The position numbers and the translations under genes were made by a program. Below the pieces are notes generated by a model. That model saw nothing but the letters and a program-made list of their open reading frames with translations, was not told where the DNA came from and ran no database searches. Shown here piece after piece: positions 8,616-17,646 of a stretch of DNA of 32,453 bases; position 1 is the stretch's first letter, and the number at the start of each line of letters is the position of its first letter. This DNA is from Pyrinomonadaceae bacterium (lineage in GTDB: Bacteria > Acidobacteriota > Blastocatellia > Pyrinomonadales > Pyrinomonadaceae), in the NCBI GenBank assembly GCA_030840675.1, contig JAVEEA010000002.1, forward strand, positions 1 through 32,453. The letters run 5' to 3'.

Positions 8616-9782
8616 CTATAACCATTTCAGAACTGCCTTCGCTGCCCGCTCCGAAGCGCCGCCGGCGCCGAGTTCGTCCGCCACTTCGCGCAGACGCGCG
8701 CGCATTGCTTCATTTCGTTTCGGGTCGAGCAACGACATTAGTTCCTCAGCCAGGCGCTCGCCATTTAGATCATCCTGCATCAGTTCCGTCGCCACGCGTT
8801 CCTGGGCTACCAGGTTCACGAGGCCGTAGTGGTCCACCGTTATCAAACGCCCGAGAGTCTGCCAGTTGATCGTTGACTCTTTGTAGACGACGACGAGCGG
8901 CGTCTCCAGCAGCGCAGCTTCGAGCGTGGCAGTGCCACTCGCGATTGCCGCCGCGTCCGACGCCGCCAGCGCTTCGCGTGATTGATCGCAGACGATGTGC
9001 AGGCACGAAGGGAGCGGCTCGGGGGTGGCGCGTTGAGCCCGCACGATGTTTCTCACTTCTTCCGACGTGCGGCTCGGGGCCACGACGATGACAAACTGCA
9101 CGTCAGGTCGCCGCACGGAAATCAACGCCGCTGCTTCCAACATCGGCGGGAGAATGCGTTCCACTTCTTTACGCCGGCTGCCGGGGAGCAGTGAAATAAT
9201 CGGCAACCAAGGATCGAGCTTCAGCCGCCGGCAAAATTCCCCGCGATCGTAACGAACCTTAACTTCACCTGCGAGCGGATGGCCCACATACTCGACGTCT
9301 TCGATGCCGCGCTCGGCGTACCACTGCTGTTCGAAGGGCAGAATTGAAAGCAGCAAATCAACATTGCGTGCCAGGCTACGGGCGCGATACGAGCGCCAAG
9401 CCCAAAGCTGCGGGCTGATGTAGTAGATGACTTTTAAGCCGCGACGATGCAAGGCGCGCGCGAGTTTCAAGTTGAAGTCTGGCCAGTCAACCAGGATGAC
9501 TGCATCGGGTTTGCGTTCCAGTGCAGCTTGTTTCAGAAGTTTGTAGGCACGCCAAAACTTCGGCAGCGCGCGGCCAATCTCCAGCAGACCAAGGATCGCG
9601 AGATCGTCTGAGCGCACGATGGACTCGACGTTAGCTGCGCGCAGCAATGGTCCAGTGGCGCCGAAGAATTGCGTATTCGGGGCGAGCGCGCGCAGTGCGT
9701 CCACGAGTGCAGCGGCATGGGCATCGCCCGACGCTTCGCCGGCAACGATCATTAAGCGGAGATGTTCAGGCACGCGGCGCAT
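8616..9782 (-). CDS. lpxB: Lipid-A-disaccharide synthase
   Basis: ORF 8616..9860; preferred start ATG 9782: MRRVPEHLRLMIVAGEASGDAHAA...VDWPDFNLKLARALHRRGLKVIYYISPQLWAWR...LLPGSRRKEVERILP. The upstream extension MTFAGRMPALPGLRSQ reads through a repeat. Confidence 0.95.
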   Translation of the reverse strand: MRRVPEHLRLMIVAGEASGDAHAAALVDALRALAPNTQFFGATGPLLRAANVESIVRSDDLAILGLLEIGRALPKFWRAYKLLKQAALERKPDAVILVDWPDFNLKLARALHRRGLKVIYYISPQLWAWRSYRARSLARNVDLLLSILPFEQQWYAERGIEDVEYVGHPLAGEVKVRYDRGEFCRRLKLDPWLPIISLLPGSRRKEVERILPPMLEAAALISVRRPDVQFVIVVAPSRTSEEVRNIVRAQRATPEPLPSCLHIVCDQSREALAASDAAAIASGTATLEAALLETPLVVVYKESTINWQTLGRLITVDHYGLVNLVAQERVATELMQDDLNGERLAEELMSLLDPKRNEAMRARLREVADELGAGGASERAAKAVLKWL

Positions 9783-9828
9783 GATACCAGTAGGAAACCT
9801 GGGAATGTGAAGCTGGGAGCGTAATCCC

Positions 9829-9985
9829 GGGAGCGCAGGCATCCTGCCTGCAAACGTCACCTATCGAAAGACGCATCCTACCGCGAGCGATTTTTCGGCG
9901 CGGCAAAGCCACACCTAATTGCAGGCAAGATGCTGCGCTCCCAAGCGTGCGCTCGCATGCCTGCGCTCGCATGCCTGCGCTCCCA
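9829..9985. repeat. Second palindromic repeat family (inverted pair) plus a short tandem repeat between lpxB and lptD
   Basis: GGGAGCGCAGGCATCCTGCCTGCA (about 9829-9852) is inverted as TGCAGGCAAGATGCTGCGCTCCC (9920-9942). It is followed by the tandem 14-mer TGCGCTCGCATGCC (9948-9961, 9962-9975, partial third copy). Confidence 0.75.
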
Positions 9986-10076
9986 GGACTATTCCGTGTT
10001 AGCATCCTGCAGTTCCAAAAAGGCGTGCGCCCCGTCGTTTCGTTGCACGCCCATTCCCCGGAGGTTTTCTCTTTCT

Positions 10077-12608
10077 TTGCGTGTTGCTTTTCGTTCAGGT
10101 GGTCTTATCACACCCGTTTGCTTCCGGGTTTTGCTCGCTCTCTGGTTGTTGAATTCACTCACCGCGGTTGCCCAACAAACCAATCCAGTCGATCGCAAGG
10201 TCACGAACCCGATGACCGACACTCCCAACGTCAATCCCCTGACGCAGGACCAACCGACGAATAAAAGGCCGGTTACGCGCCGGGGCCAGGTGGGCGAAGC
10301 AACCGATCTGCTCAAAGTGGACGCCGGCACGCAGACCGTTTCGGGCCCGGAGACCGCGCGCGTTTTCGTCTACGAAGGAAACGTTGACGCACACATCGGC
10401 ACTTACCGTTTACAAGCCGACAAGGTGACGGTCTACGAAGCGACCAACAAAGTAATTGCGGAAGGCAACGTGGTGTTTGATCAGGGTGACGCGCAACGTA
10501 TCACGGGCACGCGCGCCGAATGGAACTACCGCAGCAAGACCGGCTACTTCTTAAACTCGACTGGCTTCACCAATCAAACCCAGGACGGCACGCGCGTCTA
10601 TTTCACGGCCGACCGGGTCGAAAAAGTCAGCCTCGATACCATCGTCGTGACTAACGCGCAGATTACGGCGTGTGATGAAGACGTACCCAAGTGGAGCTTT
10701 CATGCCAAGCGCGCGAAGATCAAAACGGGCGACCGCGTGCGTGTCTATTCGCCTAATCTGCGCGTCAAAGGCGTGCCGATTTTTTATCTGCCTTACGCTT
10801 CGGTTTCCATCAAGCCGCGCGATCGCGCGTCGGGGTTCCTGACGCCAACCTTCGGCGGTTCCGGCCAAAAAGGTTTTCGCTTATCAAATGCTTACTACCA
10901 GACACTGGGACGTTCGGCCGACGTGACGGTGCGCAACGACATCTACACTTCGCGCGGCATTGGTCTGGGCGCGGACCTGCGCACGCGCGCCAACTCACGT
11001 TCGTTTTTCAATGCCGGCTTCTACATCGTTAAGGACCGCACGCTGGGCCACAAAGCGGATGCCACGCACCCCGACCAGGGCGGCTCGAGTTTTTACGTCG
11101 ACGGCGTTCACTATTTTCCCAACGGCTTCATTGCCGCGGCGGACGTTAACATCACTTCCAATCTCGCTTATCGGCAGGTGTTTTCCGACAGTATTCAGCA
11201 GGCGATTTCTCCAGAAGAGCGTTCGCAGGTTTTCGTCAACAAGGATCTCAACGAGTATAGCTTCAACTTCCTGGCGCGTTCGCAGGTGACGTCGTTGCCC
11301 AATTCGCGCATACGTATTCGCGAACTTCCCAGTGTGTCGATCGAGAAGCGCGCGACGCCGCTGGACTTCATCAAGCGTCTGCCAGTCTATTATTCGTTTG
11401 AAGCTTCCGCGGATGGGCTTAGTCGTAAGGAGACGGTCGACGACCTGATCGCGTTTCGGCGCGATGTTGGCGGCGATCCGATCATCACCCCTTCCGTGGT
11501 CCAACGTCTCGACTTTCATCCGCGCCTGCAGCTGCCGCTCCATTTTTATGGAGTTTCGGTAACGGCCAGCGCCACTGCCCGCATGACGTTTTATTCAAAC
11601 TCGATCGATCCCGTGAACCGCGCGATTCTCAGTCATAACATTACGCGCGCTTATGGTGAGTTTGAACTGGACGTCCGCCCGCCCGCGCTTTTCAAAGACT
11701 ACCACCGGCGCGGCGGCAGCGTGTTCTTCCGCCATCTGATCGAGCCCTACCTAACGTACCGCCGCATCGCCGGCGTGGACAACTTCGATCAGGTCATCAG
11801 GTTTGATTACGTCGATGCAATTGCCGACACCAATGAAATCGAGTTTGGCGTTTCCAATCGTTTCTTTACACAGCGTTCGACCGAGAACGTCAGTAGCGCT
11901 GCTTCCAAGGCGACGCGTACCGGCCAAAAGGTCCCGACTTCGACGCAGCCTTACGAAGCGTTGACGATCACAGTGCGCGGAAAATATTTTTTCGATCGCT
12001 TCTTCGGCGGCGCTTTGACGCCCGGCCAGCGCAACCAGTTTTATCCCATCAACACACTTTCCGGGTTCAGCTACGGCGGCGTGCCGCGACGTTTCTCGCC
12101 GCTCAACGTGGAAGCGCGCTACCGTCCGCGCAATGACATCTTTCTCGATCTGCGTACCGACCTCGACACGCGCGGCGGCGGCGTGCGCTCACTCTCGGCG
12201 ACTTTTGGTATCACTCGTCCGCTGGTTCAGGCGTTCCAAAGTTTCTATTACACGCGCGCAGTCGAACTGGTGCCGAGCCTGGCGCAATATGCCGACGCGC
12301 TCGGCAAGGAACCCGGCACCTTGCGCGGCTCGCAGTGGAGTCCTTCAATCTTTTTAGGCGACCGTGAACGCGGACTCTTCGGTGGCGCCTCGTTCTTCTT
12401 CGACTTCCAACAGCGGCCGGGTACCGACGGTCGTTCGCTCATCAGTTCCACCGTGACCGCCGGGTACAGTTGGGATTGCTGCGCGGTGACCGTGCAGAAT
12501 TACACCTTCAACGTCGGCGTCCGCCAGGAGAATCGCCTGGTCTTCGGCTTCCGCCTCAACGGCATCGGCACCTTCGGTACGGAACAAATCGGCCAACGCT
12601 TCAAGTGA
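10077..12608 (+). CDS. lptD: LPS-assembly protein LptD (OstA-like domain plus outer-membrane beta barrel)
   Basis: ORF 9930..12608. Content: PETARVFVYEGNVDAHIGTYRLQADKVTVYEATNKVIAEGNVVFDQGDAQRITGTRAEWNYRSKTGYF, FYLPYASVSIKPRDRASGFLTPTFG, many barrel strands. The likely true start is TTG 10077 (GGAGG upstream) or nearby, because the first ~20 codons of the ORF are repeat sequence. Confidence 0.9.
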   Translation: MRVAFRSGGLITPVCFRVLLALWLLNSLTAVAQQTNPVDRKVTNPMTDTPNVNPLTQDQPTNKRPVTRRGQVGEATDLLKVDAGTQTVSGPETARVFVYEGNVDAHIGTYRLQADKVTVYEATNKVIAEGNVVFDQGDAQRITGTRAEWNYRSKTGYFLNSTGFTNQTQDGTRVYFTADRVEKVSLDTIVVTNAQITACDEDVPKWSFHAKRAKIKTGDRVRVYSPNLRVKGVPIFYLPYASVSIKPRDRASGFLTPTFGGSGQKGFRLSNAYYQTLGRSADVTVRNDIYTSRGIGLGADLRTRANSRSFFNAGFYIVKDRTLGHKADATHPDQGGSSFYVDGVHYFPNGFIAAADVNITSNLAYRQVFSDSIQQAISPEERSQVFVNKDLNEYSFNFLARSQVTSLPNSRIRIRELPSVSIEKRATPLDFIKRLPVYYSFEASADGLSRKETVDDLIAFRRDVGGDPIITPSVVQRLDFHPRLQLPLHFYGVSVTASATARMTFYSNSIDPVNRAILSHNITRAYGEFELDVRPPALFKDYHRRGGSVFFRHLIEPYLTYRRIAGVDNFDQVIRFDYVDAIADTNEIEFGVSNRFFTQRSTENVSSAASKATRTGQKVPTSTQPYEALTITVRGKYFFDRFFGGALTPGQRNQFYPINTLSGFSYGGVPRRFSPLNVEARYRPRNDIFLDLRTDLDTRGGGVRSLSATFGITRPLVQAFQSFYYTRAVELVPSLAQYADALGKEPGTLRGSQWSPSIFLGDRERGLFGGASFFFDFQQRPGTDGRSLISSTVTAGYSWDCCAVTVQNYTFNVGVRQENRLVFGFRLNGIGTFGTEQIGQRFK

Positions 12609-12856
12609 AATGCTCTGAAACACCCGCGCCGCCACCAAAAATTCGTGCAAGCGCTAGCATAATGTCCGCTGCAAGTTTGCTTGACATCATCCCCAGGCTA
12701 CGACAGATTGCGACATGCTCAGGCCCGTTCACCTGCGACCCACGCTCGCGTTTCTCACAGCCGCGCACCCGATAGTTCGATAGTCTTGACATTCCTATCC
12801 CCATCGCTTCCAATCGCTTTTAGAAGTGCGCTCTCGGCCACTTCAGGATTGAAAGC

Positions 12857-14902
12857 ATGCCTCCAGCCAGCAACCCCGAACAGAGTAGTCAGGTCCTCGT
12901 CGTTGACGACAGCAACGCGGGCGAACGTCTGTGCGACGACTTTGAAAAAGCCGGCTATCGTGTATTGCTTGCCAACGACGCTACCGCCGCGTTGCGACTG
13001 CTCCAGAAAAATGATTCCGATCTGGTCCTGATCAATCTTGGCTTGCCGGGAGTCGACGGGTTGGCCTTGTGCAGAATCTTGCGCGCGCAACCCGCAACCA
13101 GCCGCCTGCCTTTGATTGTGTTGTCCGACCAGGAAACCGCGGGCCAGAAGTTGGCGGCGTTTGCGGCTGGAGCCGACGACTACGTGAGCGTTGGCGCCGG
13201 CGTTGAAATTGTCGCGCGTAGCGCAACGCAATTGCGCGCAGCGCAACGCGAGTGGGCCTTGCTCGGCAGTAACCGCGAGCTAAGGTTTTTGGCGGACCTT
13301 GGTCGTGGACTGTTGCGTACGCTGGAGCCGGATCAGTTGGCACGGCGGGTGGCGGGAGCGACTTACGAAGGCACCGGGGCAACCATGTGCGCTGCTTTTG
13401 TGACCTTGAGCGAAGCGAGTGAAGCAGCTTGTGTGTTTGATCGTGAGGGCAGCGCGGAAGATGCGAAGCTGCTCGAGGTTGAGCGTTTGCGCAACTGGCT
13501 GACTGCAAGCCCTGCGAGCGCGGCTTCCATGCTAAGCAGCGACCCGCGCAAGTTTTTTCTGCGTGACCTGGAGCACACCGTGGAATATGCGGCGCCCTTA
13601 AGGTTTGGCAGCCGCACCAAGGGCGCCCTGATCGTAGCGTTTGATAAACGCGAGGACTGCGACGACACCGTCTGTCGCCTGGTTGAGGCGGCGGCCCAGC
13701 AGGCCGCACTCGCGGCACACATTTCCAGTCTCTACCAGGAGGCGCGCGACGCCTCGGCTAATCTGACCATCGAAGTCGAACGCCGTACGGCTGAGGTACT
13801 GGCGCAGCGACGCTTCATCGAAGCAATCATCGACAGTTTGCCGCTCTCGCTTTACGCCATCGATCGCAACTACAAAATTGTGGCGTGGAACCGCAATCGT
13901 GAGCTGGGTGAACTTGGCATCCCGCGCGGCTCAGTGTTAGGGAAAAATATCTTTAGCGTACTGACACGGCAGAAACGAGAGTTGCTGGAAAGTGAATTCC
14001 GCGGCGTGTTTGCCAGCGGCGAAATTCATCGCATCGAACATACGACCGCCGGCGCCCACGGGGAATTGAAGCATTGGTTGATCAGCAAGATCCCAATGTG
14101 GATTGACACGGGCGGAGCAGTGTCGCACGTGATCACGATTGGCGAAGACGTGTCGGAGAGAGTCGAGGCGAACCGCGCGGTCGCTCGCGCTGAGAAGCTG
14201 GCGGCTATCGGGCGCTTGGCGGCGGGAGTGGTCCATGAAATCAACAATCCTTTGGCAACCATCTCCGCCTGCGCGGAGGCACTCGAGTCTCGGGTGAACG
14301 AAGGCGAGTTTAAAGATTCGGCGGGACTCGCGGACTTGCGCGAGTATCTTGGTCTGATCCGCGGCGAGGCTTTCCGTTGCAAAGTCATCACCAACGGCCT
14401 GTTGGATTTTAGTCGCACCCGCATGACCGAATTCGTGCTCGTCAATCTGGCCGATGTGATCGCTTCCGCCGCTCGTCTATTGTCGCACCAACAACGTGGC
14501 GAGCAGGTGAAATTTCAGATCGACACGCCGCCGGAGTTGCCGCTCATTTCCGGTGATGCGGGACAGTTGCAGCAGGCCGTGATTGCCCTCGCGACCAACG
14601 CGATTGACGCGATGCCGGAAGGCGGGGTGTTAAAGATAGCCAGCCGCCGCCACGCGGATCAGGTGCTGGTGGAAGTGAGCGACACGGGCGTCGGCATCCC
14701 ACTGGAAAACGTCCCGAAAATATTTGAGCCCTTCTTCACGACCAAAGAGATTGGTAAAGGCACTGGTCTTGGCCTGGCAGTTTGTTATGGTATCTTAACG
14801 GAGCACGGCGGTCGTCTGGATGTGCAGTCGACGCCGGGCATCGGGACGACGTTCACTATTTCACTCCCGGTAATTGACAGCGACGGAGAACGGCAGGATT
14901 GA
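12857..14902 (+). CDS. Histidine kinase with N-terminal receiver-like (degenerate), GAF-like, PAS, HisKA and HATPase_c domains
   Basis: [14 protein letters not shown]...[16 protein letters not shown]-like [29 protein letters not shown]-box [24 protein letters not shown] boxes [56 protein letters not shown]. Confidence 0.93.
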   Translation: MPPASNPEQSSQVLVVDDSNAGERLCDDFEKAGYRVLLANDATAALRLLQKNDSDLVLINLGLPGVDGLALCRILRAQPATSRLPLIVLSDQETAGQKLAAFAAGADDYVSVGAGVEIVARSATQLRAAQREWALLGSNRELRFLADLGRGLLRTLEPDQLARRVAGATYEGTGATMCAAFVTLSEASEAACVFDREGSAEDAKLLEVERLRNWLTASPASAASMLSSDPRKFFLRDLEHTVEYAAPLRFGSRTKGALIVAFDKREDCDDTVCRLVEAAAQQAALAAHISSLYQEARDASANLTIEVERRTAEVLAQRRFIEAIIDSLPLSLYAIDRNYKIVAWNRNRELGELGIPRGSVLGKNIFSVLTRQKRELLESEFRGVFASGEIHRIEHTTAGAHGELKHWLISKIPMWIDTGGAVSHVITIGEDVSERVEANRAVARAEKLAAIGRLAAGVVHEINNPLATISACAEALESRVNEGEFKDSAGLADLREYLGLIRGEAFRCKVITNGLLDFSRTRMTEFVLVNLADVIASAARLLSHQQRGEQVKFQIDTPPELPLISGDAGQLQQAVIALATNAIDAMPEGGVLKIASRRHADQVLVEVSDTGVGIPLENVPKIFEPFFTTKEIGKGTGLGLAVCYGILTEHGGRLDVQSTPGIGTTFTISLPVIDSDGERQD

Positions 14903-16332
14903 GTGAGCAAAAGGTAGCACGGATTCTGATCGCCGAAGACGAAGCGAATCTTCGTATGGTGTTGCAGAAGGAGTTGGAGCGTCTGGGCTATCGAGTTCAG
15001 GTCGCTCCCGACGGCGACGCAGCCTTACGCAAACTCGAGGAGAGTAACGTCGACGTACTCCTCTGCGACATCAACATGCCGAAGGTTGATGGCATGGAAG
15101 TCCTGCGGCGGGTTCATGAGCGGCCCAATCCGCCGGAAGTGATTATGTTGACCGGACAGGCGACGGTCGAGACCGCGGTCGAGGCGATGAAGCTCGGCGC
15201 CTACGATTACCTCACCAAACCCTACAGCATCACCGAACTGGACGTGCGCGTGAGACAAGCCGCGGAGAAGCGTCGCCTGCGCGTGGACAACCTGCGCCTG
15301 CGCGAACAACTTGCGCGGCAGTCAGGTTTGCCGGAAATTGTTTCCGTTTCCGAAGTGATGACTGAAGCAGTCAGGTTGGTGGAACGCGTCGCGCCATCGG
15401 AAGCCTCGGTGTTGATAACCGGGGAATCGGGCACCGGCAAGGAGTTGATCGCGCATGCGATTCATCGTCTCTCGATGCGCGCCGATGGATCTTTTATCGA
15501 TATCAACTGCGCTGCGTTTCAAGAGTCGCTGCTGGAGTCGGAACTCTTTGGTTACGAAGCGGGCGCTTTTTCGGGGGCCAAGGGTCGCAAACTCGGGCTC
15601 ATCGAACTCGCCGACGGCGGCACCTTGTTTTTGGATGAAGTCACCGAACTGCCGGCGCAACTGCAGGCGAAATTGTTGCGGGCCATCGAGACGCGCACGT
15701 TTTTTCGCGTGGGCGGCGTGCGCAAGGTCGAGGTCAACGTGCGCATCGTAGCCGCGACCAATCGCAACCTCGAATCGGTAGTAGCAAACGAGTCCTTCCG
15801 TTCCGATCTGCTTTACCGTATCAACGGCTTTCAGATTGATCTGGCTCCCTTGCGTGAACGACCGGAGGATATCGAACCACTGACCAAACATCTTTTGAAA
15901 ATTGTTGGCGGCACGACACCGCCTGAATTGGAACCGGCTGCGCTCGCTGCGCTGCAGGCTTATGCCTGGCCGGGAAATGTGCGTCAGCTAAAAAACTGCC
16001 TCGAACGCGCGGTAATTCTCTCGAACAACGGCCGCATTACGATAAACGAATTGCCGCCGGAAGTCGTGCGTCCAGTCGCGCCCGCTGCTTTCACCACTAC
16101 CCTGGCCCAGCCTGGGCTGGCTGCGTCCGAACTTAATTCCGGCGTCGGTACGTTTGCCCTCGGCCCCAGCGCGTCGCCGACCTCTTTGCGCGACGTCGAG
16201 CGCCAGCAGATTCTGGCCGCTCTCGAACAGACCGGCTGGCACCGGGGCAAGACCGCCGAAATTCTTGGCATCTCGCCCTCAACTCTTTACCGCCGTCTCC
16301 GCGACTACAACCTCGAACACCGTAACAGCTAA
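14899..16332 (+). CDS. Sigma54-dependent response regulator, NtrC family (REC-AAA+-Fis HTH)
   Basis: TTG start overlapping the upstream TGA by 4 nt. Receiver with DINMPKVDGMEVL and LTKPY; AAA+ GESGTGKELIAHAIH, GYEAGAFSGAKGRKLGLIELADGGTLFLDEVTELP; HTH QTGWHRGKTAEILGISPSTLYRRLRDYNL. Confidence 0.95.
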   Translation: MSEQKVARILIAEDEANLRMVLQKELERLGYRVQVAPDGDAALRKLEESNVDVLLCDINMPKVDGMEVLRRVHERPNPPEVIMLTGQATVETAVEAMKLGAYDYLTKPYSITELDVRVRQAAEKRRLRVDNLRLREQLARQSGLPEIVSVSEVMTEAVRLVERVAPSEASVLITGESGTGKELIAHAIHRLSMRADGSFIDINCAAFQESLLESELFGYEAGAFSGAKGRKLGLIELADGGTLFLDEVTELPAQLQAKLLRAIETRTFFRVGGVRKVEVNVRIVAATNRNLESVVANESFRSDLLYRINGFQIDLAPLRERPEDIEPLTKHLLKIVGGTTPPELEPAALAALQAYAWPGNVRQLKNCLERAVILSNNGRITINELPPEVVRPVAPAAFTTTLAQPGLAASELNSGVGTFALGPSASPTSLRDVERQQILAALEQTGWHRGKTAEILGISPSTLYRRLRDYNLEHRNS

Positions 16333-16685
16333 ACAACGATCCTGACTTCGCCGCTCCCGGTCGAATCGTCTCATCCTGGACTCAGTCTCGCCACGAGTAG
16401 ATCTGTAAGAAAATCTGAGTGGATCTCAGGTCTCAAAGATTTTGCCAGCCGCCCAATCTGCTAACCCAACGTAATGGAGTTTCGATCTCCAGTGAAACGT
16501 TTTTTGCATTGTTAGCATTGATCATTGAAACGGGAAGAGTTTCATTCGCGAGAGTTGCCGCAGTGTTCGTTCGATAACGAAAACGCGTCAGCTTGTGGCA
16601 AGACTATTGAGTTCCGGTGCTGATCAAGGAACGAAGCGAGGCGCAGACCGAGTTGTCGCATTTCTAGCGCTGGAAGGAGCCCTCT

Positions 16686-17624
16686 ATGAAGAAATTATTT
16701 CTAAACCTACTGCTCGTGGTCATCGTGTTTTCCACTCAATCGGCGCTTGGCTGGAATAGTACGGGCCACATTCTCGTCGCGCGGATCGCATGGGACAACA
16801 TGTCGCCGGCTGCCAGGAAAAATGCGGTCAACCTTCTAATGCAAGCGCCGGCTGATGCCTGTCTCCGCGACCTCTTTCCCAATGACGCCCGGCCACTCGA
16901 CGTGCGCGCGCGCGAGTTTTTTATGAGGGCCGCCACCTGGCCGGATATCATTAGACCGCATGATGCCGACGATCATCGTCCCTGCACGAAGTATCACAAC
17001 CGAGACTGGCACTTTGTTGACCACTTCTGGCGCGGCGTTTCGGACGATCCCAACGCACTGCCGCAGGACGTTCCCTTTCCCCTTGCTTCGGTGAACGCGG
17101 TGGAACGTCTGCGAGTGTTTCGCTCGCTAGCAGTTAGTAACAACCCCGCTCCCGAGCGAGCGATGGAACTGGCGTGGATTCTGCACCTCGTGGGCGACAT
17201 TCATCAGCCGCTGCATACCAGTGGCCGGGTCACCGAATTGCCGAGTGAAAAGCACGGCGATGGCGGCGGTAACGGGTTTAGCTTGGGTGAGATCACTCTG
17301 CACAGCTACTGGGACGGGATCGTCGATCGCGCGGATCCGAAAAAGCAGAACGAGAACTTTGCGACGTATGTCGAGCGTGTTGCTAACGAGTTTGAGCAAG
17401 CCGCGCCCCAGTCGACCTTCACGCTTTTTCTCCCGGACAAGTTTGACCGCTGGGCGGACGAGAGCTTAATGAGGGCCAAGACCCAGGCTTATCCGCGAGC
17501 GTTGAAACGCAATCAAATGCCGGGGGCAACTTACCGGCTTTCAGTCTTTGGCGTTGCCCGACAAGCTGTCGCCGAGGGCGGCTACCGTCTGGCAGCTTTG
17601 ATGAACCTGATGTATGGAACTTAG
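16686..17624 (+). CDS. Secreted S1/P1-type nuclease
   Basis: Signal peptide ending ...SALG then WNSTGH (W1/H6 pattern), WILHLVGDIHQPLHTSG, LHSYWDGIVD: the expected zinc-ligand motifs. Confidence 0.9.
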   Translation: MKKLFLNLLLVVIVFSTQSALGWNSTGHILVARIAWDNMSPAARKNAVNLLMQAPADACLRDLFPNDARPLDVRAREFFMRAATWPDIIRPHDADDHRPCTKYHNRDWHFVDHFWRGVSDDPNALPQDVPFPLASVNAVERLRVFRSLAVSNNPAPERAMELAWILHLVGDIHQPLHTSGRVTELPSEKHGDGGGNGFSLGEITLHSYWDGIVDRADPKKQNENFATYVERVANEFEQAAPQSTFTLFLPDKFDRWADESLMRAKTQAYPRALKRNQMPGATYRLSVFGVARQAVAEGGYRLAALMNLMYGT

Positions 17625-17646
17625 CAAAACCCGCGGTGCGTGCCCC

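Noticed and set aside
13220-13256. AGCGCAACGC repeated twice in the kinase gene
   Set aside because: Lies in a helical coding stretch ([13 protein letters not shown]); explained by amino-acid/codon repetition.
12755-13718. Minus-strand 163-aa and 228-aa ORFs across the histidine kinase gene
   Set aside because: Antisense to a well-supported kinase; Arg/Pro/Ser-rich composition typical of shadow frames.
16478-16550. GTTTC/GAAAC inverted repeats upstream of the nuclease (e.g. GAAACGGGAAGAGTTTC)
   Set aside because: Only 5-bp arms; expected by chance in about 350 nt of intergenic DNA, no regular spacing.
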